A model generated the notes under the pieces. It was not told the origin of the DNA. It made no database searches and saw only the letters and a list, made by a program, of their open reading frames with translations. DNA of 64,000 nucleotides from Pontibacillus yanchengensis Y32 (GTDB lineage: Bacteria; Bacillota; Bacilli; Bacillales; BH030062): the NCBI RefSeq assembly GCF_000770635.1, contig NZ_AVBF01000005.1, forward strand, positions 50,971-114,970, written 5' to 3'. Below, piece after piece: positions 51,776 through 60,955 of this stretch (its first letter is position 1; every line of letters begins with the position of its first letter). A program made the position numbers and the translations under genes.

Positions 51776-52096
51776 ATGTACGCCTTATTTGCCTTTCTAG
51801 CTGAAATTGTTAATGCCGTAACTTTTAAGCGTTGGAAAGATAGCGAGAACACCGTCATCCATAACTTTCCTGTATCTGTGATTGAAAAAGTTCCCGATCA
51901 AAATATCCTATTAGTTAAAACCGTCGCACCTGATAACGAAGATCAACATGGCAAGGTATTCGAAGTGCCAGTTAATCGAGTAGAGAAGTATGATGTTGGT
52001 CAACAACTGGATTTCACAGTGTATTCGAATTCCTTCGATGATGTATGGAACCTAGATGAAACGAAATTCAAGCTAGCTCCTGCAACAACAACATAA
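51776..52096 (+). CDS. Small hypothetical protein
   Basis: 106 residues. A short hydrophobic N-terminus (MYALFAFLAEIVNAVTF) is followed by a soluble beta-rich part with VIHNFPVSVIEKV and KVFEVPVNRVEKYDVG. I do not recognise the family. AAGGAGTG precedes the ATG by about six bases and a clean terminator follows, so it is a true single gene. Confidence 0.6.
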   Translation: MYALFAFLAEIVNAVTFKRWKDSENTVIHNFPVSVIEKVPDQNILLVKTVAPDNEDQHGKVFEVPVNRVEKYDVGQQLDFTVYSNSFDDVWNLDETKFKLAPATTT

Positions 52097-52102
52097 AACG
52101 TA

Positions 52103-52135
52103 AAAAAGACTTGCCAAGGAGGTAAGTCTTTTTTT
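52103..52135 (+). terminator. Terminator of the small hypothetical gene
   Basis: AAGACTT...AAGTCTT with TTTTTTT. Confidence 0.75.
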
Positions 52136-52255
52136 ACATTCAGGAGTACCTTCACCTAATAATACTAAAAGGTTACGTGATTGCTCCATTTGGGACTTGC
52201 TTAAGGGGGGATTTACTATGAAATAGTTTAGTTTTACATAGTAAAATAACCCAAA

Positions 52256-52271
52256 AAGAAAGCGCTTTCTT
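52256..52271. promoter_or_regulatory. cre-like site (CcpA) before the second AbgT gene
   Basis: AAGAAAGCGCTTTCTT is a perfect 16-bp palindrome. It fits the CcpA consensus WTGNAANCGNWNNCW except one position. Confidence 0.5.
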
Positions 52272-52336
52272 CCATTTTTATCTATTAAATACTAAAATAG
52301 CCATTGTGAGCATTTTAAAAGATTAGGAGGTATCCT

Positions 52337-53863
52337 ATGGATAACAAAAGAAAAGGACTCTTTAAAAAGTTCCTAGACTTCATTGAAAAAGTAGGTAATA
52401 AATTACCTCACCCCATTACTTTATTTGCTATATTAGCTGGGGTTGTCCTAGTTTTATCTGCAATCATATCCTCTCTAGGTGTGGAAGTTGAGCATCCAGG
52501 GAAGGAAGGCGAAATTGTAAAAGTTAAGAATCTATTAAATGGTGAAGGAATTCAGTACATTTTGGGTAGTATGACAGATAACTTCATCGGATTCGCACCG
52601 CTTGGAATTGTTTTATTAACTATGCTGGGGATTGGCTTAGCAGAACGTTCAGGTTTAATTAGTGCGATGTTACGTGGGTTTGTTCAATCAGTTCCTAACC
52701 GACTTATCACATTAGGCCTGGTTTTTGCAGGTATCATGTCTAGTGTTGCTTCTGATGCTGGTTATGTCGTCTTACCACCATTAGGGGCCGTGATTTTCGC
52801 AGCGCTTGGAAGACACCCATTAGCAGGTCTTGCAGCTGCATTTGCCAGTGTATCTGCAGGCTTTAGTGCCAATCTGTTATTATCTGCTACAGATCCTTTG
52901 CTTGGTGAGTTAACCATTGATGCTGCGCGTATTATTGACCCTGAATATGCTGAAACAATGAATATCGCCATGAATTACTACTTTATCTTCGTATCCGTGT
53001 TTCTACTCTCCGTTGTCGGCACATTGGTTACAGAAAAAATAATCGAGCCAAGGTTAGGTACCTACCAAGGAGAATACGTTGGGTCGATGGAGAAATTAAC
53101 GACTACTGAGAAAAAAGGTATCAAGTGGTCACTAATCTGGGTACTTGTTTCAGCTGCCGCCTTTTCATTACTAATTGTTCCTGAAGGAGCTCCTTTACGT
53201 GGGGAAGATGGGTCGATCGTTCAGTCACCTTTCATGAGCTCTCTTGTCCCAATTATCACGATTCTGTTTTTCATCCCTGGTTTAGTATATGGAATTGTTA
53301 CGAAAGAAATTAAAAGTGACAAGGATGTTGCCAACCAGCTCTCTGATACGATGGCTTCTATGGGCATGTTTATTGTATTAGCATTTACGGCCGGTCAGTT
53401 TGTAGCTTACTTCTCAGAATCGAATATGGGATTAATATTAGGCGTATTAGGGGCTGAATTTCTGGAAACAATTAATCTTTCTGGAATACCGTTAATCCTT
53501 ACATTTATTGTCATTTCAGCGTTTATTAACTTGTTCATCGGAAGCGCTTCAGCTAAATGGGCTATGATGGCCCCTGTATTCGTACCGATTATGATGCAAC
53601 TTAACTATTCACCTGAATTGACACAGATGGCTTATCGTATAGCTGATTCAAGTACGAATATTATCACTCCGTTGATGACGTACTTCGCTATCATCATTGC
53701 TTTTGCACAGAAATACGATAAAAATATGGGAATAGGTACGATGATCTCTGTCATGGTCCCTTACTCTATCTTTTTCTTAATAAGTTGGACCTTACTATTA
53801 ATTGTTTGGATGTTATTAGGTATTAATTTAGGACCTGGTTCTCCAATCATGTACAACCCATAA
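52337..53863 (+). CDS. AbgT-family transporter (second copy)
   Basis: 508 residues, similar in every segment to the AbgT at 32719: FLDFIEKVGNKLPHPITLFA, VASDAGYVVLPPLGAVIFAA, SASAKWAMMAPVFVPI and YRIADSSTNIITPLMTY. No hydrolase genes lie beside it, and a cre-like operator sits 65 bases upstream. It may be an aroyl-glutamate or drug/H+ carrier under carbon control. AGGAGG lies seven bases before the ATG. Confidence 0.9.
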   Translation: MDNKRKGLFKKFLDFIEKVGNKLPHPITLFAILAGVVLVLSAIISSLGVEVEHPGKEGEIVKVKNLLNGEGIQYILGSMTDNFIGFAPLGIVLLTMLGIGLAERSGLISAMLRGFVQSVPNRLITLGLVFAGIMSSVASDAGYVVLPPLGAVIFAALGRHPLAGLAAAFASVSAGFSANLLLSATDPLLGELTIDAARIIDPEYAETMNIAMNYYFIFVSVFLLSVVGTLVTEKIIEPRLGTYQGEYVGSMEKLTTTEKKGIKWSLIWVLVSAAAFSLLIVPEGAPLRGEDGSIVQSPFMSSLVPIITILFFIPGLVYGIVTKEIKSDKDVANQLSDTMASMGMFIVLAFTAGQFVAYFSESNMGLILGVLGAEFLETINLSGIPLILTFIVISAFINLFIGSASAKWAMMAPVFVPIMMQLNYSPELTQMAYRIADSSTNIITPLMTYFAIIIAFAQKYDKNMGIGTMISVMVPYSIFFLISWTLLLIVWMLLGINLGPGSPIMYNP

Positions 53864-53915
53864 GCTTATACAAAAACTTTCATTATAATCCTTACTGTAT
53901 AGAAAGGAAACGTAT

Positions 53916-53959
53916 AGTACAGAGTTGGACAGGCGAAACATCCAACTCTGTACTTTTTT
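53916..53959 (+). terminator. Terminator of the second AbgT gene
   Basis: AGTACAGAGTTGGA and TCCAACTCTGTACT form a 14-bp stem, then TTTTT. The remaining 53960-54234 shows no gene. Confidence 0.9.
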
Positions 53960-54234
53960 AAATAGCTTTTGAAGATTAAGTAAGCTTCAGAGTTGAACGA
54001 TGTTTCCATATAAAAGTACATAATTGATACCTTCTCTATTAGAAATAGGCACCAGTACTTGTAAGTAGATTTTACCTCTAAGTAATGGTCCATCAACATC
54101 ACGTTTTATTCTAAAATAGAAACAGTGACTCTGAAGAAAAGTGCCTAACTCATTCACATAATAGGTTTTTGTACAATCACCTCAACATTCTAAACATAGT
54201 ATTTCATTAACGATTATTTTTTAGAGGTGATGAC

Positions 54235-55560
54235 ATGCGTAATAATAAAAAAACACAATGCGATGTAAATAGATTACTTCCTCCTGATGGATGTGATTTC
54301 TTCCCTCCACGTTGTCCTCCCGGGCCCCCTGGACCCCCAGGGCCTCAAGGACCAGCAGGACCGGAGGGGCCAGCAGGACCTGAAGGACCTCAGGGACCAC
54401 CAGGTACTCCTGTTTTAACAGGGGTAGGGGCTCCAACATGTGGTATCGGTAATACAGGAGATCTTTATATCGATCTATCCACAGGGAATACATTTTACAA
54501 GCAAGAAGAGCCTGTCCCTCCTGAAACGAGGTCCATCCCAGCCCCAACTGGAAATACCTTGCTTGTAGGTTCAACGCAAACTTATACCACTATTCAAGCT
54601 GCTTTAACTGCCGCTACGAATGGTGACCGATTATTGCTTGATGCTGAGACTTTTACGATTAATTCGAGCCTAAATGTCAACAAGTCAGTAACCATTGAAG
54701 GGCAAGGAAAAGGTGCAACTACTGTGATCACATCAAATAACTCAGTAACCTTCATGTTTAATGTGACCGTATCGAATGTGGTTTTCCAAAACATGTCCAT
54801 AATCCAAGATTTCCCTTCTCTCACATCAAATGAATCCGTCATTAGAGTAGGGAATTTGTTAGCCATAGAAATATATGTCGATAATTGTGAAATTTCGGTA
54901 TGCGAGTTTGGTGTTTCCCTTATTGCAACTGAGTTTCAGATTACAAATTGCGATTTCACTTATGCCCCTAATGCTTTAGCTGGTAATAGCTATCGATATA
55001 TCAGTATTGCTTCTACTTCAGGCCAGAGTATTATTGATACCAATACATTTGTTTCTGATTCAGGTGATACAAGATGTAGTTTTATCATCATTACGAATGT
55101 GGGTTCTAGCTCTGGTACACTACAAGGAGACTTGGTCATAAGAGATAATACCCAATTGACCTCGCCTAATACGTTACGACATCTTCTTGTGATGGAAGAA
55201 TTTATCGGTGAGAATTTTGGATTGTATATTATTGATAATACTACTATTAGTGAAGGGAATGTACCTGTCTTACTGTTTGGTGCAAATCTGAATCTTTTTA
55301 AGTTTATTGCTGTTTATGGTAACACCGTACAAAACACTGACGGGAAAGGACTCATTGGAATTGATTCCTTTTATTTAGGGACTACAGATATATTTAGTTC
55401 GAATAATACAATAGTGGATGAATTTTTCGCTACTGGATGGGCTTCTGCTACAGTTCCAGACAGTTTCATCGTAGGATATAGAGCAGACGACATTCCCGTA
55501 CCACCAAACCTTCCTTTAAATCCTCCTTGTTATTGGCTTTTATTGAGTGAATTCATTTAA
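54235..55560 (+). CDS. Collagen-repeat protein with right-handed beta-helix (candidate spore-surface protein)
   Basis: 441 residues, no signal peptide. The N-terminus (to about 25) is Cys-containing ([19 protein letters not shown]). A short collagen segment follows, [20 protein letters not shown] onwards (about 28-60). Next come a linker and parallel beta-helix repeats (about 110-420) of the pectate-lyase-like type, with [21 protein letters not shown] near 120 and repeated VxxNxx turns. Bacillus exosporium proteins such as BclA carry collagen segments and lack a secretion leader, so a coat or exosporium place is likely. AGAGGTGATG precedes the ATG. Confidence 0.72.
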   Translation: MRNNKKTQCDVNRLLPPDGCDFFPPRCPPGPPGPPGPQGPAGPEGPAGPEGPQGPPGTPVLTGVGAPTCGIGNTGDLYIDLSTGNTFYKQEEPVPPETRSIPAPTGNTLLVGSTQTYTTIQAALTAATNGDRLLLDAETFTINSSLNVNKSVTIEGQGKGATTVITSNNSVTFMFNVTVSNVVFQNMSIIQDFPSLTSNESVIRVGNLLAIEIYVDNCEISVCEFGVSLIATEFQITNCDFTYAPNALAGNSYRYISIASTSGQSIIDTNTFVSDSGDTRCSFIIITNVGSSSGTLQGDLVIRDNTQLTSPNTLRHLLVMEEFIGENFGLYIIDNTTISEGNVPVLLFGANLNLFKFIAVYGNTVQNTDGKGLIGIDSFYLGTTDIFSSNNTIVDEFFATGWASATVPDSFIVGYRADDIPVPPNLPLNPPCYWLLLSEFI

Positions 55561-55647
55561 CGCTTGGGAATCTTATAGATAAGTAGGGAAGGGACTTGTT
55601 CATCTTCCCTCAACATCCCTTATAGTGGATTAGGATATGCGTATCCA

Positions 55648-56580
55648 CTATTTGCGCTTTCTCCAAGGTCCATTCTGTAACACCAAGACCCGCTGCCCAT
55701 TCACTATTACGACTCCTACAATGATTATGATGCCACCTAGAACACTTATGAAGATGATCTTTTCCTGTAAAAGTAAAATCGCAGCTATCAACGTAGCGAC
55801 TGGCTCAAGGTACATAAACACAGATGCTTGCGATGCCTCCAGCACCTCATGCGCCTTCCCCCAGTACCAATACGCTACGCCTGAAACAAAAATTCCCAAG
55901 AACAGCAAGTGAGCCCATTCTACTGTCGTTAACGAAGACATATGCACCCAGCCTTTAGTTTTAATAAGAATGGGAAGCGTTAATACAAACCCAAGCAAAC
56001 TCATATAAAACGTAATGACAAGAGAGGGGAGAGGTATCCTCAATCGCTTCAGCAGTATGGAAAACACAGCCCAATTGAATGTACTTAGAATCATTAATAT
56101 GAATCCGATATTTAAGGCAAAATGAAGAGATTGTCCATTCCGTGAGGTCGTAACAAGAAGAACGCCAAAGACGGCTAGCATAATCCCTATAGCTCTAGGT
56201 AAAGTGATCTTCTCATGTAAAAAAATCATCGACAGCATAACGGTGAAAACAGGAGAAAACGAGATTAACCATCCTGCATCGGAAGCGTGAATCGTAAGTA
56301 GGGCAGTAGCTTGCAAGATTTGATGGACGAAGACGCCAATAATCCCAAGCACGATTAGATGTGGTATATAGGTGAGTGGAATCTTTAGAGAAGAGCGCAT
56401 AAGGAGTAACAACAGACATAAAAACAAAGCCCCAATCCCAAATCGAATGACAAGTAATGTGTAGGGATCGAGCTTATCCAGTACAGCTTTAGTGGAAACA
56501 AACGAAATGCCCCAAAAACTAATCGACATCGTAGCATACAAAGACGCCGCAACCTTCGCTCTATTTGAAATCATAGACAA
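55648..56580 (-). CDS. EamA-family drug/metabolite transporter
   Basis: 310 residues with ten helices in two EamA repeats (about 15-140 and 160-295). SISFWGISFVSTKAVLDKLDP at the N-terminus and SVFMYLEPVATLIAAILLLQEK in the second half are typical. Substrate unknown, probably metabolite export. It starts at TTG with AAAGGA upstream; an ATG two codons later (56574) is possible. Divergent from the tandem array at 56680. Confidence 0.85.
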   Translation of the reverse strand: MSMISNRAKVAASLYATMSISFWGISFVSTKAVLDKLDPYTLLVIRFGIGALFLCLLLLLMRSSLKIPLTYIPHLIVLGIIGVFVHQILQATALLTIHASDAGWLISFSPVFTVMLSMIFLHEKITLPRAIGIMLAVFGVLLVTTSRNGQSLHFALNIGFILMILSTFNWAVFSILLKRLRIPLPSLVITFYMSLLGFVLTLPILIKTKGWVHMSSLTTVEWAHLLFLGIFVSGVAYWYWGKAHEVLEASQASVFMYLEPVATLIAAILLLQEKIIFISVLGGIIIIVGVVIVNGQRVLVLQNGPWRKRK

Positions 56581-56679
56581 GCATATCCTTTCAAACTTAA
56601 ATCTTAGTTGTTATCATCCTATGCTTGTCTTATGAAGATAGAACCAGAGAGCATCCCTGGTTTGGAGGCTGAAAACATG

Positions 56680-56784
56680 ATGCATGTATCACCACCCGAC
56701 ATGGGTGTGTCGCCCCCCGATATGGATGTGTCGCATACCGCGATACGTTGGTATTCATGCGATATGGCTGTATCGCCACCCGAT
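56680..56784 (+). repeat. Degenerate tandem array of five 21-bp units
   Basis: ATGNNTGTRTCGCNNNCCGA-like units begin at 56680, 56701, 56722, 56743 and 56764 (a sixth is cut at 56785), an exact 21-bp period. It is G/C-richer than the 20-bp arrays. Confidence 0.75.
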
Positions 56785-56831
56785 ATGCAATGAATTTGTG
56801 CGGGTTCATGTATAGCTCCCCTACTCTTACT

Positions 56832-57635
56832 TTATAATTCTATCTCCCACTCCTCGTGCATCTGAAGGTAGAATGCTAGTAATAGTTCCTCTAATTCCGC
56901 CATCTGCTTCTGCTCAATATCGTACCCAATCATCGGAAGTAGTATAGCTGCAATTTCCCGGGTGAGTTCTTTACGTTCCAAATTGTCTAACTGGGGAAAC
57001 CTAGAAGCGTACGTGTTGATTAATTCCCATTCCCTTGAAGTCATTTGCTTCAGGGTCCACTCTTCTATGACGAGGTCATCTTTTGTAATAGACCGTTGTT
57101 CCAATACCTTTTCCAGTGGGGTGAGCTTTTTCTTCCTTACTTTCGATTTACGTTCGTGAACGACGATCGTCCCTGCTACTAGATCACCTAGTCGTTTATG
57201 CTTCGAGTGAAGGAAAATCATTAACATCCCGACAAAATAATAAGCGGGTAAAAAATCGACAATTCGTAGTAAATTTCGAATAAGTAAGGATAAGGCTGTT
57301 GCACTTTGCCCATTCTCATGTATGACCCTTATGCCAAATAATTTCTTTCCTGGAGTTTTTCCTCCCATAAACAATTCGAATAAAAAGAAATAGCCCCAGT
57401 AGATCGAGAAAATAAACAGAATGACAATAGCTATCAAAAAATTAGAAGTAAGGTTTGGTGTCGTCGCTACGCCTCCTGTGTTAATGTAGTTCACACTAAC
57501 AATAAGTCCAATATACATAAGAGCAATGATTATTGTATCGATGATTTGTGCTGAGGCTCTACTCCCTAACCCTGCTAGCTTATATTGCAGAGACACGTGC
57601 TCTGGTGTTTTAATGTTCACTTGTTCAAGGCCCAT
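56832..57635 (-). CDS. RDD-domain membrane protein
   Basis: 267 residues. The RDD family signature is present: LGSRASAQIIDTIII (Arg and Asp of the first helix, about 27-42) and GKTPGKKLFGIRVIH in the loop before helix 3. The soluble C-terminus is about 100 residues (KKLTPLEKVLEQRS onward). The function of RDD proteins is uncertain; some act in Na+/H+ exchange. AAAGGAAG precedes the ATG. In other Bacilli it sits next to SpoIIM-family and MoxR/DUF58 genes, as here. Confidence 0.83.
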   Translation of the reverse strand: MGLEQVNIKTPEHVSLQYKLAGLGSRASAQIIDTIIIALMYIGLIVSVNYINTGGVATTPNLTSNFLIAIVILFIFSIYWGYFFLFELFMGGKTPGKKLFGIRVIHENGQSATALSLLIRNLLRIVDFLPAYYFVGMLMIFLHSKHKRLGDLVAGTIVVHERKSKVRKKKLTPLEKVLEQRSITKDDLVIEEWTLKQMTSREWELINTYASRFPQLDNLERKELTREIAAILLPMIGYDIEQKQMAELEELLLAFYLQMHEEWEIEL

Positions 57636-57755
57636 AATAGCTTCCTTTCCTCACATGATGGCATGGAATTACGTCCATGAATTTCTGTTTCTTTTTTCCA
57701 ATAGAGTCTCTATAATGAAACTAAACAATTAATTCGTTGCAAAGTAGGTGTTTTG

Positions 57756-58736
57756 ATGAATTATAAGCACTTTGTCCAACAACACCGTCAGGAATGGGCG
57801 CAGTTAGAAGAGTTAATCACAGCACTACATAAAAACAATCAAAAATCAGCTGAACAACTTGAGTCCTTTCAACGGTTGTATCAAAAGGCAGCCCAGCATT
57901 TGTCCTATAGCCAAACGTATTTTCCAGACGCAGAATCTACTACTTATTTAAATGAGCTCGTTGGAAAAGCGCATAACATGCTTTATCGAGACCAAGTATC
58001 GAGTCTTCAGCAATTGAAACAATTCTTTGGGTCATCATTTATACAGCTTCTCGCCAACCAATGGAAGTTTGTCTTCGTTGCCATGGCCCTATTTATACTT
58101 GGAGCTGCCGGAGCATACATAGCTGTGTGGCAGGATGCGATGCACCTCTACGCCATTTTGCCTGATTCCATGTCTACAGCTATCCAGCCTGAAAAAATTG
58201 GCTCCCATAACGGAGGCGTCAACTCACCTGTCATGTCTGCTGAAATTATGACCAATAACATTCGAGTAGCCGTTCTTGCTTTTGCGGGAGGAATTACCTT
58301 TGGACTGCTAACCGTGTATCTATTAATCTATAACGGCATCATTGTCGGAGCCCTCGCAGCGTTCTTCTGGCACTACGGAAAAGCCTATGATTTCTGGGCG
58401 TTTATTGTTCCACACGGCTTGATTGAGCTTACAGCTATATTTATTGCAGGTGGATCTGGATTATTAATGGGTTACAAATTACTCGTTCCCGGAGAGCTTC
58501 CAAGAAGTTATCAACTGAAAACACAGGCTCTTCGCTCCGTTAAGTTATTCTTAGGGACAATCCCTCTGTTTATCGTAGCAGGCTTGATTGAAGGATTTAT
58601 CACACCAGCTTCCATTTCTCTTGAAGCAAAATACCTCGTCGCTTTTATCACAGTAATTGGTCTCGTTCTATATGTGTCGATCGGGAAGCTACTTATTCGA
58701 CAAAAACAACAGCCTACAGCAGCCCTCGATTCATAA
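57756..58736 (+). CDS. SpoIIM-family membrane protein (DUF95)
   Basis: 326 residues. A soluble helical N-terminus (1-100) is followed by five or six helices. AALFWHYG-like and PHGLIELTAIFIAGGSGLLMG (about 227-247) are the family hallmark. SpoIIM itself serves in engulfment with SpoIID and SpoIIP; this longer relative is commonly paired with RDD and MoxR genes. TAGGTG lies five bases before the ATG at 57756. It is divergent from the RDD gene and overlaps the DUF58 stop by 23 bases tail to tail. Confidence 0.83.
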   Translation: MNYKHFVQQHRQEWAQLEELITALHKNNQKSAEQLESFQRLYQKAAQHLSYSQTYFPDAESTTYLNELVGKAHNMLYRDQVSSLQQLKQFFGSSFIQLLANQWKFVFVAMALFILGAAGAYIAVWQDAMHLYAILPDSMSTAIQPEKIGSHNGGVNSPVMSAEIMTNNIRVAVLAFAGGITFGLLTVYLLIYNGIIVGALAAFFWHYGKAYDFWAFIVPHGLIELTAIFIAGGSGLLMGYKLLVPGELPRSYQLKTQALRSVKLFLGTIPLFIVAGLIEGFITPASISLEAKYLVAFITVIGLVLYVSIGKLLIRQKQQPTAALDS

Positions 58737-60075
58737 TATCAATATAGTGGCTAACCGCACTGGTGGCTAGCCTTTCTTCTGGGGTTTCGATTAATTGGAG
58801 CCCCTGTTTCTCCCACTTGGCTAATTCTTTTTTCTTCTCGAGGACATGACGTTGAGCCATACTTTTAACCATCGCTGTCTGTTGGTCTGTTGGAACTTCT
58901 CTCGTCCACGCATCTGTCATTTGATTTTCCACCCCAAGCATCATGAATACATGCTTGCGACGTACCCGTTGCAAATAAAATAAATGAGCCTCTTCATATA
59001 AAAATGTACTCACATCACTAAAAAGAAGAATGAAGCTTCGTTTCTTTTGTACCGTCTGCAAATACTGAAGCACACTGGCATAATTGGACTCATAAGGATC
59101 TACTTCTATATTATATAGCTCATGGATAATCGTTTGCAGATGCTTCATCCCTTTGTTAGGAGGCACATAAGCTTTCACATCCTTGGAAAAGGCAAGGACT
59201 GACACATAATCCCCTTTTTGCAATGCAGCGGCCGCTACTGTTAGAGCGGCTTCGAGTGACCGCTCTAATCGATTGTGATGTTCAAGCTCGACACCCATCA
59301 TACGGCCACAATCGATAAGGATGGATATGTACTTTCCGTGCTCTGGCTCGTGCTCATTTGTCATGAGTTCTTGTAGCTTTGCTGTTTGACGCCAATTGAT
59401 CTTACGAAGGTCATCCCCGACCACGTATTTCCGTATTTTTGCAAACTCTCCTGTGCCTAACTGACGTTTTTTAATGGTTTGCCCTTCATAGAGTAAAAAT
59501 TGCTGTGCATTCTCTAAGAAATGACGCGTCTCCGTCATATCCGGAAGAACGCGAATATCAGTATGAACATTTGGCGATACTTGACGCTTCCATAGTCCAA
59601 TTTTAGAACGATACCGAACATATACCTTCTGAATCTGATAATCCCCACGAAAAGGCGCCTTCGTCTTGTATTTTACATGGAGCTTTGCTTGACCAGGTAT
59701 AGTACCTTTTACAGGGAAATTTCTCGTAAATGTGATAGGAAGCCCATCCATTAAGTCAAATGTAGCTTGATAGGGTGATGCATTTTGTATGGATATCTTC
59801 ACTTCATACTCTGCATTGCGCTCGATTTCTTCCTTCATCGTTCGCTCAAGGGTTAAATCCTTTTTCTTCGGCATGAACAAAAAATCACTGAAACTGAGCA
59901 GGATCGCCACAACATTACTTCCTACTACAACCGTCCAGGATAAATCCGTGATAAAAGATAGCACAATCAACCCAAACGAAAGACATGCTAGAAGCCCTAT
60001 CAAACGAAAGGTAGGAAGGATTCCCCTATCGCGGAACAGGAACCGCTCCCACAATGTCTTGAATGATTTGGTCAT
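58714..60075 (-). CDS. DUF58-domain protein
   Basis: 453 residues. Two N-terminal helices (about 20-65) precede a beta-rich segment and the DUF58 core, marked by VVGDDLRKINWRQTAKLQEL (about 216-235) and a VWA-like ISILIDCGRMM. Family members act with MoxR ATPases, perhaps as partners for activation of enzymes or surface assembly. GGAGGGAGC is upstream. It overlaps the MoxR gene by 50 bases. Confidence 0.85.
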   Translation of the reverse strand: MTKSFKTLWERFLFRDRGILPTFRLIGLLACLSFGLIVLSFITDLSWTVVVGSNVVAILLSFSDFLFMPKKKDLTLERTMKEEIERNAEYEVKISIQNASPYQATFDLMDGLPITFTRNFPVKGTIPGQAKLHVKYKTKAPFRGDYQIQKVYVRYRSKIGLWKRQVSPNVHTDIRVLPDMTETRHFLENAQQFLLYEGQTIKKRQLGTGEFAKIRKYVVGDDLRKINWRQTAKLQELMTNEHEPEHGKYISILIDCGRMMGVELEHHNRLERSLEAALTVAAAALQKGDYVSVLAFSKDVKAYVPPNKGMKHLQTIIHELYNIEVDPYESNYASVLQYLQTVQKKRSFILLFSDVSTFLYEEAHLFYLQRVRRKHVFMMLGVENQMTDAWTREVPTDQQTAMVKSMAQRHVLEKKKELAKWEKQGLQLIETPEERLATSAVSHYIDIMNRGLL

Positions 60076-60955
60076 GGGTTGCTCCCTCCAATTCCATATG
60101 AGGGGCTAACAGAATACGATGGCGCAAAGCAGGAATCGCGACCATTTTAATATCATCTGGTGTTACATAGTTCCTGCCAGCCAGGTAAGCCCAAGCTCGA
60201 CTCACCTTAGCGATGGATATGCCAGCACGCGTGCTCGCCCCAAAACGTATCGCATCGGTTTCCCGTGTCTTGCGAACAATTTGCATGATATAGTCATACA
60301 CACTATCGTTTACGGTAACCTGTTTAATTTCCTCACTCATCGTCAAAAATGTCTCCATATCTAAGAACGGTTCAGGATCTTCATCAGAGGCTAGTGCTTC
60401 CACCGTTTGTTTCACGACGTCCATCTCTTCCTCATAAGTAGGGAATTCCACATGAAGCTTAAACAAGAACCGATCCTGTTGTGCTTCGGGTAACGGATAT
60501 GTTCCTTCAAATTCGACGGGATTTTGTGTAGCAACCACAAAGAAAGGGGCAGGCAAGGTGTATGTTTCGCCTTGAATGGTCAACTGCTTTTCTTCCATTG
60601 CTTCAAGCAACGCTGCTTGGGTTTTGGCAGGAGTTCGGTTAATTTCATCCGCTAATAACACATTTGTAAAAATAGGTCCCTTCAGTGTATAGAAGGTTCC
60701 TTCTTTCATGTTGTACACCATGCTACCCGTAATATCACTTGGTAATAGATCCGGAGTGAATTGGATACGGTTATAATCCCCACCTAGTAATCTAGCAAGT
60801 GTACGTACCATTTGTGTTTTCCCTGTTCCAGGAACTCCTTCCAATAGAACATGCCCCCCTACTAAGATAGAGGATAGTAGTAAACGAAGGTTATGACTTT
60901 GCCCAATAATTCGTTGATTGTATTGTTCCATTAGTGCACTCAATCGTTCATTCAT
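60026..60955 (-). CDS. MoxR-family AAA+ ATPase
   Basis: 309 residues. Walker A EGVPGTGKTQMVRTLA (about 39-54), Walker B NVLLADEINRTPAKTQAALL, sensor VVATQNPVEFEGTYPLPEAQ (about 140-160) and an arginine-finger region in QQDRFLFKL. It is the ATPase of the MoxR/VWA/DUF58 complexes that remodel or load cofactors on protein targets. Its ATG shares ATGA with the upstream stop (60952), and a strong overlap with DUF58 follows. Confidence 0.92.
   Translation of the reverse strand: MNERLSALMEQYNQRIIGQSHNLRLLLSSILVGGHVLLEGVPGTGKTQMVRTLARLLGGDYNRIQFTPDLLPSDITGSMVYNMKEGTFYTLKGPIFTNVLLADEINRTPAKTQAALLEAMEEKQLTIQGETYTLPAPFFVVATQNPVEFEGTYPLPEAQQDRFLFKLHVEFPTYEEEMDVVKQTVEALASDEDPEPFLDMETFLTMSEEIKQVTVNDSVYDYIMQIVRKTRETDAIRFGASTRAGISIAKVSRAWAYLAGRNYVTPDDIKMVAIPALRHRILLAPHMELEGATHDQIIQDIVGAVPVPR

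Noticed and set aside
54103..54234. Sigma-K promoter for the collagen/beta-helix gene
   Set aside because: CATAGTATT resembles a sigma-K -10 but no -35 element lies at the proper spacing.
54221..54574. Minus-strand open frame opposite the collagen segment
   Set aside because: It exists only because Gly-Pro-rich codons leave the reverse strand open; no ribosome site.
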